A stretch of DNA of 64,000 nt. It comes from Lentisalinibacter orientalis (GTDB lineage Bacteria > Pseudomonadota > Gammaproteobacteria > Steroidobacterales > Woeseiaceae). Location: NCBI RefSeq assembly GCF_040706535.1, contig NZ_JAPDRJ010000003.1, positions 124,001 to 188,000 on the forward strand. The letters are read 5' to 3'. This document shows positions 31,845 through 39,860 of the stretch, one piece after another. Under the pieces are notes generated by a model, which saw only the letters and a list, made by a program, of their open reading frames with translations, was not told where the DNA came from and made no database searches. Position 1 is the first letter of the stretch, and every line of letters begins with the position of its first letter. The position numbers and the translations under genes were made by a program.

Positions 31845-33428
31845 ATGGTCGCCAAGTATTCAGAAGAACAGGACCTGATCAGGCAACTCGAGTCCATCTG
31901 TGGCGCCGGTTTCGTCTCGACCGATCGGGACGAGCGCGCTTTCTTCTCTCACGACGTGTACCGCAACGGGGCCACCGCGGCCGCGGTGGCGGCGCCGGCC
32001 GACGCCGACGAACTCGCGGCGGTCGTGGCGGCGACCACGCGCGCGGGCTATGCCGTGATCGCCCGCGGCGGCGGCATGTCCTACACCGACGCCTACCTGC
32101 CCATCTGTGCCAATACGGTGATCGTCGACAGCCGCCGGCTGGACCGGGTACTGGAGGTGAACGCGGAGGACAACTACGTGCGCGTCCAGGCCGGCTGCAC
32201 CTGGGCGGCGCTGAACGAACGCCTGGCCGAAGAGGGCGTGCGTACGCCCTACTGGGGGCCGCTGTCGGGCATCCGCGCCACGGTGGGCGGTGCGCTCTCC
32301 CAGGGCAGCATCTTCCTCGGCTCCGGACGCTACGGCGCGGCCCAGGACAGCGTGCTCGGCCTGGAGGTGATCGCCGCGGACGGCAGCCGCATCGTGACCG
32401 GCAGTGGGGCCACGGGCCGCGCGCGGCCGTTCTTCCGCTACCACGGGCCGGATCTCACCGGCCTGTTCACCGGCGACTGCGGAGCGCTGGGCTTCAAGAC
32501 GGAGGCGAGCCTGCGCCTGATTCGCCGCCCGGCGGCAACCGAATACCTGTCCTGGTCGCTGCCGGACGCCGATGCCCTGTTCCGGGCGATGTCGGCGGTG
32601 GCCCGCAGCGAGGCGGCCTCCGAGGTCTTCGCCTTCGACCCGTACCTGCAGTCGCTCCGGATGAAGCGCTCCAGTCTGGCCGAGGACGTCCGCACCCTGG
32701 GCAAGGTGGTGGGCGGCGCCGGCTCGCTCGCCCGCGGGCTGCGCGACGGCCTGCAGCTCGCCAGATCCGGTCGCGGCTTCCTGGACGACGTGCCCTATTC
32801 GCTGCACGTCAGCGTCGACGGCAGGGACGCGGTGGAGGCGGCGTCCGGCGTCGCGGCCGTGCGCGCTGCCGTCGGCGGTGCGGGGAAGGAAATCGACAAC
32901 GCCGTGCCGAAGGTGATGCGGGCGAATCCCTTCGCCGAAGTGAACAGCATGCTCGGCCCGGCGGGAGAGCGCTGGGCCCCCGTGCACGGCATCGTTCCAC
33001 CGTCCGAGGCCGCGGCGCTGTACGCCCGCCTGGAGGCGCTGTTCGAGCGCCACGGCGAAGAGGCCGCGCGGCTCGGGGTACATCACGGTTACCTCTTCTG
33101 CACCATCTCCAACCACGCGCTCCTGATCGAGCCGTGCCTGTACTGGCCCGGCGAGCGCACGGCCTTCCATGAACGGGTTATGGACGACGCTCATCTCGCG
33201 CGTCTGCCGCGGGGGGAGGACAATCCCGAGGCGGCGGCGCTGGCAGCGCTGCTGAAAGACGAGCTCGCCGACCTGTTCCATGTGGCGGGGGCGACGAGTT
33301 TCCAGATCGGCAAGTTCTACCGGTACCGGGAGGGGAGGGATCCCGGCGCGTGGACGCTGCTGCAGGCCGTGAAACGGCAGGTGGATCCCGACGGGCTGAT
33401 CAACCCCGGCGTACTCGGGCTCGCCTGA
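31845..33428 (+). CDS. FAD-linked oxidoreductase (VAO/PCMH family)
   Basis: A 527-residue flavoprotein with an N-terminal PCMH-type FAD-binding domain: AAPADADELAAVVAATTRAG, VIARGGGMSYTDAYLP, AGCTWAALNERLAEEGVRTP, GATVGGALSQ-like ATVGGALSQGSIFLGSGRYG, and GDCGALGFKTEASLRL. The C-terminal half is the FAD-linked oxidase type ending in VDPDGLINPGVLGLA. The family covers glycolate/lactate dehydrogenases, 4-cresol and vanillyl-alcohol oxidases and alkyldihydroxyacetonephosphate synthases; the overall form is nearer the GlcD/aryl-alcohol side. No GlcE/GlcF partner is present. No good Shine-Dalgarno precedes the ATG. It stands alone; substrate unknown. Confidence 0.85.
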   Translation: MVAKYSEEQDLIRQLESICGAGFVSTDRDERAFFSHDVYRNGATAAAVAAPADADELAAVVAATTRAGYAVIARGGGMSYTDAYLPICANTVIVDSRRLDRVLEVNAEDNYVRVQAGCTWAALNERLAEEGVRTPYWGPLSGIRATVGGALSQGSIFLGSGRYGAAQDSVLGLEVIAADGSRIVTGSGATGRARPFFRYHGPDLTGLFTGDCGALGFKTEASLRLIRRPAATEYLSWSLPDADALFRAMSAVARSEAASEVFAFDPYLQSLRMKRSSLAEDVRTLGKVVGGAGSLARGLRDGLQLARSGRGFLDDVPYSLHVSVDGRDAVEAASGVAAVRAAVGGAGKEIDNAVPKVMRANPFAEVNSMLGPAGERWAPVHGIVPPSEAAALYARLEALFERHGEEAARLGVHHGYLFCTISNHALLIEPCLYWPGERTAFHERVMDDAHLARLPRGEDNPEAAALAALLKDELADLFHVAGATSFQIGKFYRYREGRDPGAWTLLQAVKRQVDPDGLINPGVLGLA

Positions 33429-33474
33429 GCCGCAGTGCCGTTGCGGCCTGCCGGGACCTAACTAGCGGGGACGG

Positions 33475-33523
33475 ACTACCCGGGCCGAACTACCCGGCCG
33501 AACAATCCACGCCGAACTACCAG
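33475..33523. repeat. Degenerate 13-14 bp tandem repeat between convergent genes
   Basis: About 3.5 units: ACTACCCGGGCCGA (33475-33488), ACTACCCGGCCGA (33489-33501), ACAATCCACGCCGA (33502-33515) and a partial ACTACCAG (33516-33523). The last unit runs into the end of the YciI gene. It may have arisen by slippage. Confidence 0.75.
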
Positions 33524-33819
33524 TTGCGGCCGCCCACCCAGCGGCCGGCCACGCCGCGGAACGGGCGGATGTCCGTCTCGTCCCAGAGCCCGGCAGCGTG
33601 GTAGGGGTCGCGTTCCAGGAAAGCCATGGCTTCCTGCCGGTCGCCGACGTCGAGCACGTACAGGCTCCCTTTCATCTCGCCGTCCGGTCCGTCCAGCAGC
33701 GGACCGGCCACCAGTATGGTGTCGAGATGCGCCTCCACGAACTCGAGGTGGGCGGCGAGGTGGCGGCGGCGGATCTCCGCGCCGTCCGGTCCGTCCCGCA
33801 GCCAGGCTGCCATGGTCAT
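33517..33819 (-). CDS. YciI family protein
   Basis: A 100-residue alpha/beta protein of the YciI (YCII) family, with the conserved core RRRHLAAHLEFVEAHLDTIL, GPLLDGPDGEMKGSLYVLDV and AMAFLERDPYHAAGLW, containing the family's histidine-aspartate pair. Family members have ferredoxin-like folds and sometimes dehydrohalogenase or decarboxylase activity; most are uncharacterised. I start at ATG 33817-33819 because AAGGAG lies just upstream; an in-frame ATG three codons upstream of the next one and a longer frame to 33879 are less likely. Short tandem repeats flank the gene on both sides. Confidence 0.9.
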   Translation of the reverse strand: MTMAAWLRDGPDGAEIRRRHLAAHLEFVEAHLDTILVAGPLLDGPDGEMKGSLYVLDVGDRQEAMAFLERDPYHAAGLWDETDIRPFRGVAGRWVGGRNW

Positions 33820-33917
33820 CGGCGTCTCCTTCCAAGTACACATCGGGGCGTGCAGATAGTAGCATTCGCCGGCAGCCATGCCGGCTGCGGGCGACTGGCG
33901 ACGGCGGCTATCCGGCA

Positions 33918-33964
33918 GCCCATACTCGAGAGCCCATAGTCGAGTGCCCGAAGTCGGGTACTCG
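33918..33964. repeat. 14-bp tandem repeat upstream of the MaoC operon
   Basis: Three 14-bp units, GCCCATACTCGAGA (33918-33931), GCCCATAGTCGAGT (33932-33945) and GCCCGAAGTCGGGT (33946-33959), followed by ACTCG. They sit 38 bases before the MaoC start at 34002 and 99 bases from the divergent YciI start, in the space where promoters or operators should be. Confidence 0.85.
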
Positions 33965-34001
33965 TTGGAAGCGCCGCATGAGAATGGCGCAGAGGAGAAC
34001 C

Positions 34002-34517
34002 ATGCATAGCAGCAGGGAGGTCGGCCCGAAGCGTTACCGCGAGAGCTTCGGCCGCTACTTCGAGGAATTCGAGCCCGGTGCGGTCTACGAGCACCGTCCC
34101 GGCCGCACCGTGACGGCCACCGAGAATACCTGGTTCACCCTGCTCACCATGAACACCCACCCCCTGCACTTCGACGAGCGCTACGGTGCGGCGTCCGAGT
34201 TCGGCCGCAACCTGGTGGCCAGCCCGTTCACGCTGTCGCTGCTGGTCGGCATGAGCGTGAGCGACGTGAGCCAGAAGGCCATCGCCAACCTGGGCTGGAA
34301 GGAGATCCGGCTGCCTCATCCCGTGTTCGCCGGCGATACGCTGTACGCCGAGACCGAGGTGCTGGAGAAGCGCGAGTCCCGCTCGCGCCCGGAGGCTGGC
34401 ATCGTCACGGTGCGCACGATCGGCCGCAATCAGGACGGCGTGGTGGTGTGTGAATTCGAGCGCACGATGCTGATACCGAAACGCGGCCACGCCGTCGACG
34501 ACCGCATCGATTACTGA
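34002..34517 (+). CDS. MaoC-like hot-dog acyl-CoA hydratase
   Basis: A 171-residue single-hot-dog hydratase of the MaoC family. The motif LLTMNTHPLHFDERYGAASE at about residues 47-66 carries the hydratase-2 type active-site N/H residues, and NLGWKEIRLPHPVFAGDTLY completes the fold. It hydrates a 2-enoyl-CoA, or an unsaturated dicarboxyl-CoA such as mesaconyl-CoA in some relatives. ATG 34002 follows GGAGAACC; an upstream in-frame ATG at 33978 is less likely. It is the first gene of an operon with an acyl-CoA dehydrogenase and a CoA-transferase, which suggests acid activation, oxidation and hydration in one route. Confidence 0.9.
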   Translation: MHSSREVGPKRYRESFGRYFEEFEPGAVYEHRPGRTVTATENTWFTLLTMNTHPLHFDERYGAASEFGRNLVASPFTLSLLVGMSVSDVSQKAIANLGWKEIRLPHPVFAGDTLYAETEVLEKRESRSRPEAGIVTVRTIGRNQDGVVVCEFERTMLIPKRGHAVDDRIDY

Positions 34518-34549
34518 ATCGCGACATCGCGACTGACCCGGGAGCAGCC

Positions 34550-35734
34550 ATGAGCGAGAACGCCAGCAACGCCGACGGCGACAACCGCTACAGCGCCGAG
34601 GAGGAAGAGGCCATCCTGGACGCGGTCGGGCGCTGGGTGGAGCAGGAGGTCCGGCCCATCGCGCGCGAGTACGATCTGGCGGACGAATACCCCCACGAAC
34701 TGGTCGAACAGATGAAGGGCCTGGGGCTTTTCGGCGCCACGATCGGCCAGCGCTGGGGCGGACTCGGCCTGAGCGCGCGCACCTATGCGCGCCTGGTCGC
34801 GCTGATCAGTGAGGCCTGGATGGCGCCCACCGGCATCTTCAACTCCCATCTGATGATGGCGGCCTGCGTCGAGCGTTTCGGCACCGACGAGCAGCGCGAA
34901 CGGTGGCTGCCCCGGTTCGCCACCGGCGAGCTGCGCGGCGGGCTGGCGCTCACCGAGCCGGACGCGGGCACGGACCTGCAGGGCATCCGCACGACGGCGG
35001 CCCGCGAGGGCGACGAGTACGTGGTCAACGGCACCAAGACCTGGATCTCGAACGGCCTGCACGGCGACTGCGTCGCGCTGCTGGTGAAGACCGACCCGGA
35101 CGCCGAACCCCGCCATCGCGGCATGAGCCTCTTCATCGCGGAGAAGGGGCCGGGATTCACCGTCGGCCGCAAGCTCGCCAAGCTCGGCTACAAGAGCATC
35201 GACAGCGCGGAGCTGGTCTTCGACGGCTACCGCGTGGGCGCCGACGCGCTGGTGGGCGGCGAGGAAGGGCGCGGCTTCATCCAGGCGGTGGGAGGCCTCG
35301 AGCTCGGCCGCATCAACATCGCCGCGCGCGGCGTCGGCATCGCGCAGTCCGCGCTGAACCGGGCGGTGCGCTACTCGCAGGAACGCAAGACCTTCGGCAA
35401 GCCGATCTGCGAGCACCAGGCCATCCAGCTCAAGCTGGGCGACATGGCCACGCGCACGGAGGCGGGTCGTCTGCTGATGATGCAGGCGGCGGCCAAGTAC
35501 GACCGCGGCGAGCGTTGCGACATGGAAGCCGGCATGGCGAAGCTGTTCTGTTCGGAGGCGGCGCTGGAGAATGCCACCGAATGCATGCGCATCCACGGCG
35601 GCTACGGCTACTCGCCGGAGTTCGAGGTGGAGCGGCTGTACCGGGATGCGCCGCTGATGTGCATCGGCGAGGGCACCAACGAGATGCAGCGCATCATCAT
35701 CGCCCGCCAGCTGATCGAGCGCCGCCGTCTGTGA
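34550..35734 (+). CDS. Acyl-CoA dehydrogenase (glutaryl/short-chain-like)
   Basis: A 394-residue acyl-CoA dehydrogenase. Visible are LALTEPDAGTDLQGIRTTA in the FAD domain, TKTWISNGLHGDCVALLVKT, and the C-terminal IHGGYGYSPEFEVERLYRDA followed by GEGTNEMQR with the catalytic glutamate. The oxidised acyl-CoA probably comes from the CoA-transferase encoded next, and the enoyl product could go to the MaoC hydratase. GGGAG precedes the ATG. An 8-bp direct repeat (ATCGCGAC twice, 34518-34533) lies in the short gap after MaoC. Its stop overlaps the next GTG start by 4 bases. Chain length is unknown. Confidence 0.92.
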   Translation: MSENASNADGDNRYSAEEEEAILDAVGRWVEQEVRPIAREYDLADEYPHELVEQMKGLGLFGATIGQRWGGLGLSARTYARLVALISEAWMAPTGIFNSHLMMAACVERFGTDEQRERWLPRFATGELRGGLALTEPDAGTDLQGIRTTAAREGDEYVVNGTKTWISNGLHGDCVALLVKTDPDAEPRHRGMSLFIAEKGPGFTVGRKLAKLGYKSIDSAELVFDGYRVGADALVGGEEGRGFIQAVGGLELGRINIAARGVGIAQSALNRAVRYSQERKTFGKPICEHQAIQLKLGDMATRTEAGRLLMMQAAAKYDRGERCDMEAGMAKLFCSEAALENATECMRIHGGYGYSPEFEVERLYRDAPLMCIGEGTNEMQRIIIARQLIERRRL

Positions 35735-36918
35735 GAGCACCGCTGGCAGGCCTGCGCATCCTCAGCGTCGAGCAGTTCGGCGCGGGCCCCTACGGCAGCC
35801 TGTATCTGGCCAATCTGGGCGCGGAGGTGATCAAGATCGAGCAGCCCGGCACGGGCGACCCGGCGCGGCACATGGGGGCCTGGCGGCTGGGCGCGGACGA
35901 CAGCGACTACTACCAGACCTTCAACCTGGCGAAACGCAGTCTGACCCTCGACCTGAAGCGGCCGCAGGGGCGCGAGATATTGCACCGCCTGGTGGCCCGC
36001 AGCGATGCCGTGATGAACAACCTGCGGGGCAGCCAGCCGGCGCGTCTCGGTCTCGACTACGCCTCCCTGGCACCCCACAACCGTGCCATCGTCTGCGGTC
36101 ACATCTCCGCCTACGGCCGGGACAACGAGCGCGCGGACTGGCCCGGCTACGACTACCTCATGCAGGCCGAGGCCGGTTTCCTGTCGCTGACCGGCGAGCC
36201 GGACACGCCGCCGGCGCGCTTCGGGCTGTCCATCATCGACTTCATGACCGGCGTCGTGGGTGCGCTCGGTCTGGTGGCGGCGCTGCGCGAGGCCGAGCGC
36301 AGCGGGGAGGGCGGCGACGTGGACGTGAGCCTGTTCGACGTGGCCCTGCACCAGCTGACCTATCCGGGTACCTGGTACCTGAACCGGGGCGCCGTGACCG
36401 GCCGTCTGCCACGGGGCGCCCATCCCTACGCCTCGCCGAGTCAGCTGTGCCGCACCCGGGACGGCTGGATATTCATCATGTGCATGACGCAGAAGTTCTG
36501 GGAGATACTGCTGGAGATCATCGGCCGCCCCGACCTGGGCGGGGACCCCCGCTTCCGGGACCTCGCGGCGCGTAACGACAATCGCGACGCGCTCACCGAC
36601 GTGCTGGACGAGGTGCTGGGCGAGCGCGACAGCGCCGAGTGGCTCGAGCGCATGCAGGGCCGCATCCCGGCAGCGCCGGTACTCGACGTGCCCGCCGCGC
36701 TGGACAACGCCTTCGCCCACGCCGTCGGCATGGTGGAGGAGACGCCCCACCCGGCGCGCGCGTCGTTCCGCAGCCTGGCCAATCCCATCCGCATCGACGG
36801 CGAGCGGGCACCCGGGAGAACCGGCTCGGGGCTCGGGGCAGACAGCGACGCGCTGCTGGAAGAGCTCGGCTACACGGCCGGGGAAATCGAGGCCCTCCGG
36901 GGCGACGGCGTGATCTGA
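35731..36918 (+). CDS. CaiB/BaiF (class III) CoA-transferase
   Basis: A 395-residue class III CoA-transferase. It has LAGLRILSVEQFGAGPYGSL, NLGAEVIKIEQPGTGDPARH, KRSLTLDLKRPQGREILHRL and the GGDVDVSLFDVALHQL region with the catalytic aspartate. It should activate an organic acid as its CoA thioester. The GTG start at 35731 overlaps the dehydrogenase stop (GTGA), so translation is coupled. It is the second class III transferase in the window; the other is at 13844. They share the family core but differ in length and context, so different substrates are likely. Confidence 0.92.
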   Translation: MRAPLAGLRILSVEQFGAGPYGSLYLANLGAEVIKIEQPGTGDPARHMGAWRLGADDSDYYQTFNLAKRSLTLDLKRPQGREILHRLVARSDAVMNNLRGSQPARLGLDYASLAPHNRAIVCGHISAYGRDNERADWPGYDYLMQAEAGFLSLTGEPDTPPARFGLSIIDFMTGVVGALGLVAALREAERSGEGGDVDVSLFDVALHQLTYPGTWYLNRGAVTGRLPRGAHPYASPSQLCRTRDGWIFIMCMTQKFWEILLEIIGRPDLGGDPRFRDLAARNDNRDALTDVLDEVLGERDSAEWLERMQGRIPAAPVLDVPAALDNAFAHAVGMVEETPHPARASFRSLANPIRIDGERAPGRTGSGLGADSDALLEELGYTAGEIEALRGDGVI

Positions 36919-36959
36919 GCGGGCAGGGCCGGCGGCAGACAGACAGCGAGAGGACACCG

Positions 36960-37691
36960 ATGAGCGAAGACCTCATATTGCAGCGCGACCACACGAGCCT
37001 GTCCGGCGAGATCGCCTACCTGAGCGCGAAGCCCGGCCACGAGGGCACGGAGCGCGGGCGCGAGAATTTCCAGATCCACGTCCATGCGGACGGCTGGCGC
37101 ACGGTGACGGCTCACTGCGAGATCGACGAGGCACCGAGCGTGATGCGCGACATCACCTACAGCGTGGACGCCGACTGGATGCCCACCGACTGCTTCGTGC
37201 GCCTGAGCGTGGGCGACCGCTTCACCGGCAGCGGCTGGTTCCGTTTCGCCGCGGATCACGCCGAGTGCGAGACCTGGTCCGCGGCCGAGGGCCGCGTCAC
37301 CCAGCGCATGGACCTGGCGCGTCCGCTGCAGACCTTCCAGAACCATGCCATCGCCTGCGACGCCTGGCACCTGCGGCTCTATGACCGCAGCCAGGGACCG
37401 GGAGTGCAGGTGATCGAGCCCATACTGCTGTCCTCGCCCGACCACCGCGGCGCCACCGGCCCGATGCTCTTCTCCATCGGCATCGGCGTCGAATACGTCG
37501 GCGAGGAGACCATCGAGGTGATGGCGGGCACATTCGACGCGCTGCATTTCCGTTTCGTGTCCACGCCCGGGCTGCCCCAGGAGCATCCGCCCTACGACGT
37601 CTGGTGCACCCCCGACGAATTCCTCTTCCTGCGCGGCCTCACCGGCGGCTACATGCGCACCCACTACGAACTGGCCAGCCTGCGCCGCTGA
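36960..37691 (+). CDS. Conserved-looking protein of unknown function in the CoA operon
   Basis: A 243-residue soluble protein without signal peptide or membrane span. It looks beta-rich, with GEIAYLSAKPGHEGTERGRE, CFVRLSVGDRFTGSGWFRF and, near the end, DALHFRFVSTPG and PPYDVWCTPDEFLFL, a shape reminiscent of lipocalin-like or DUF3108-type barrels, but I do not recognise the family. It follows the CoA-transferase by 41 bases and precedes an MFS permease by 25, so it belongs to the operon. A ligand-binding or hydrolytic role in the same pathway is possible but unproven. Confidence 0.65.
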   Translation: MSEDLILQRDHTSLSGEIAYLSAKPGHEGTERGRENFQIHVHADGWRTVTAHCEIDEAPSVMRDITYSVDADWMPTDCFVRLSVGDRFTGSGWFRFAADHAECETWSAAEGRVTQRMDLARPLQTFQNHAIACDAWHLRLYDRSQGPGVQVIEPILLSSPDHRGATGPMLFSIGIGVEYVGEETIEVMAGTFDALHFRFVSTPGLPQEHPPYDVWCTPDEFLFLRGLTGGYMRTHYELASLRR

Positions 37692-37716
37692 GCGCGCTCC
37701 CGGCCCGGAGACGACC

Positions 37717-39111
37717 ATGACCAACCTGGCTCCCGCCGGCACCCGCTCCACCTGGCTGTTCTACGGCTGGGTGATCGTCGCCATGGCCTTCGTGACGCTG
37801 TGGATATCCAACGGCATGACCCTGAGCGGGCTCACGGTCTTCGATAACGAGCTGCTGGCGGCCCTGAACCAGCCCGAGAGCATCGGACCGATCCGGCAGA
37901 TGGCCGAGGAGGGCGGTCTGCGCGGCTGGGCGGCGCAGCAGATTCTCACCGACGAGGGAGAGATATCCCGCGCCGCCTACAAATTCCGCGACACGCTGAC
38001 GCTGTTGTCCGCGGGCCTGATGGGTCTGCTGGCGGGCGCGCTGGCCGACCGCATCGGCATCCGGCCCCTGATGGTGTTCGGTCTGCTGCTGCTGTCCGGC
38101 TGCAACCTGATGTACGGGCGGGTGGATACGATCTGGGAGATGTACGGCATCCATTTCCTGTTCGGCATCGTGCTCACCACCGCCGGGCTGATCGTCAACG
38201 TCATGCTGGTGTCACGATGGTTCGTGCGGCTGCGCGGCGTCGCCATCGGTATCACCCTGGCCGGCACCAGTCTCGGCAACGCGCTGCTGCCCACCATCAA
38301 CACCCTGCTGATCCAGTCGGAAGGCTGGCGCGCCGCCTTCGGCTGGATCGCCATCCTGCCGGTGCTGCTGATCCCGCCGCTGCTGCTGCTGGTCAGGGAC
38401 AAGCCCGCCGACAAGGGACTGGCGCCGCTGGGCGGAGTGCAGACCCGGGCCGGCCGCGCCTCGTCGGACGATCTGCCGGGCATGACCTACGCGGAGGCAC
38501 TGCGGAACCGGAATCTCTGGCTCATCGCACTGATCGCGTTCTGTACCTTCTACGCCATCCTGGGCGCCGCCTCGAATCTGTTCCTGTACCTGAACGGCCG
38601 GGGATTCACGCCGCAGACTGCCGCGGCCGGCATCGGGCTCGTGTTCACACTGGGCCTGTTCGGCAAGATCGGCAGCGGCGTGCTCGCCGACCTGATCGGC
38701 AAGAAGCGGGTCTTCATCCTGGGCCTGGCCGTGATGTTCGGGGGCAGCCTGCTGATCCTGAAGCCGGGGGCGATCTGGATCGGGCTGGTGCTGTTCGGGT
38801 TCGGGTGGGGCGGCCTCTACACGCTGCTGCAGCTGCTGTGTGCCGATATCTTCGGGTTGAAGGCGCTCGGCAAGATCATCGGCACCATCACCATCCTGGA
38901 CGCGGCCGGCGGCGGGCTGGGGCCGTTCCTCACCGGCTACTTCTACGACCTTAGCGGCAACTACGAGCTGTCATTCGCCGTCATCGCCGGCCTGGTGGGA
39001 GCGGCGCTGCTGGCGGGGCTCGCGATCCGGATTCCGGAGCTGCCGCCCGGGGCGAGCGCCGAGGACGGCGAGGGCGGCCAGGGCGGCCAGGGCGACCGGA
39101 GCCCGGGGTGA
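37717..39111 (+). CDS. MFS transporter (oxalate/formate-antiporter-like)
   Basis: A 464-residue major facilitator protein with 12 predicted spans. The first span is STWLFYGWVIVAMAFVTLWI; the loop after span two contains LAGALADRIGIRPL, the MFS signature, and the second half repeats it as SGVLADLIGKKRVFILG. The form fits the anion/monocarboxylate group. It ends the MaoC-dehydrogenase-CoA-transferase operon, so it probably imports the acid that this pathway uses. The C-terminus ends in a short 9-bp repeat coding GGQGGQGD. It converges on the unknown gene at 39118 with only 6 bases between. Confidence 0.9.
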   Translation: MTNLAPAGTRSTWLFYGWVIVAMAFVTLWISNGMTLSGLTVFDNELLAALNQPESIGPIRQMAEEGGLRGWAAQQILTDEGEISRAAYKFRDTLTLLSAGLMGLLAGALADRIGIRPLMVFGLLLLSGCNLMYGRVDTIWEMYGIHFLFGIVLTTAGLIVNVMLVSRWFVRLRGVAIGITLAGTSLGNALLPTINTLLIQSEGWRAAFGWIAILPVLLIPPLLLLVRDKPADKGLAPLGGVQTRAGRASSDDLPGMTYAEALRNRNLWLIALIAFCTFYAILGAASNLFLYLNGRGFTPQTAAAGIGLVFTLGLFGKIGSGVLADLIGKKRVFILGLAVMFGGSLLILKPGAIWIGLVLFGFGWGGLYTLLQLLCADIFGLKALGKIIGTITILDAAGGGLGPFLTGYFYDLSGNYELSFAVIAGLVGAALLAGLAIRIPELPPGASAEDGEGGQGGQGDRSPG

Positions 39112-39117
39112 TGCCGT

Positions 39118-39594
39118 TCAGTAACCCTCCCAGCTGTCGCTGACCTTCTCCTCGTCGATGAGAGTTCGGCGGGCGATCTTCCCCGCCTTGATCCACTGCC
39201 ATACCCGGCAGCGGTAGCGCCCGCAATCGGACATCTGGATCATCTCGTAGAGATAGAGGTCGGGCTCGCCCTTGCGCACCCAGTTCAGCATCAGGGTGCG
39301 GTTGTAGTCGTCCAGCGGCACCTCGGCGGCCCAGCCCGTGATGAGTTCGTTGTCGAACCAGATCCGCCCGTCCTTGTAGGTGGCGGGGAAGTCCCGGGTC
39401 TCGGTGCTGCCGTCCTCCCAGGTGTACAGGTTGCTCTGATGGTAGGGATACTCGCCCTCCGCCGGGAAGCGGCAGATCAGCCGGCTGCGGTGCTCGTCGA
39501 TCTTGTTGCCCTCGGCGTCGGCGTGCCGGTACCAGCCGTCCCAGACGCCTTCGTTGGCCGCCAGCAGCGGCATCGCTTTCCGGATGTCGGTCAT
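39118..39594 (-). CDS. Protein of unknown function (calycin-like pattern)
   Basis: A 158-residue soluble protein. The pattern NEGVWDGWYRHADAEGNKID, RLICRFPAEGEYPYHQSNLY, FPATYKDGRIWFDNEL and LMLNWVRKGEPDLYLYEMIQ suggests a beta barrel of the calycin/lipocalin kind (DUF3598-like), which I cannot confirm. ATG 39592-39594 is preceded by GGAGGAA. It converges on the MFS gene and is divergent from the aminotransferase at 39861. No function can be proposed beyond possible small-molecule binding. Confidence 0.7.
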   Translation of the reverse strand: MTDIRKAMPLLAANEGVWDGWYRHADAEGNKIDEHRSRLICRFPAEGEYPYHQSNLYTWEDGSTETRDFPATYKDGRIWFDNELITGWAAEVPLDDYNRTLMLNWVRKGEPDLYLYEMIQMSDCGRYRCRVWQWIKAGKIARRTLIDEEKVSDSWEGY

Positions 39595-39783
39595 CGGTTC
39601 CTCCGTCAGGGTTTCGGGGCGGTTCGCGCCGGTCCGCCCGGAGTATAACGCCGGCTGCGCGCGCGTGGGCCGGCCGGCCAAACAGCGGCTGTGGCGGGCA
39701 ATGCGGGGCGGGCGGGGAAGGCGATTCCGTGGCAGAATCCGACGGTATGGTGGCGTGGGTCACTGAATCGGACCGCAATGCGG

Positions 39784-39828
39784 CCTAGGATTATGACGCC
39801 AGGATTATGAGGGCCAGGATCATGAGGG
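39784..39828. repeat. 15-bp tandem repeat upstream of the aminotransferase
   Basis: Three 15-bp units, CCTAGGATTATGACG (39784-39798), CCAGGATTATGAGGG (39799-39813) and CCAGGATCATGAGGG (39814-39828), end 32 bases before the ATG at 39861. Each unit contains ATTATG or ATCATG, so the repeat also multiplies potential start codons and GAGGG Shine-Dalgarno-like motifs. Confidence 0.88.
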
Positions 39829-39860
39829 ATGGACAGGCCCCGACCGGTGGGAAGAGGACC

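Noticed and set aside
33475..33964. Repeats around the YciI gene considered as a CRISPR or phage element
   Set aside because: Units are 13-14 bp in direct tandem without spacers, and no cas or phage gene is nearby.
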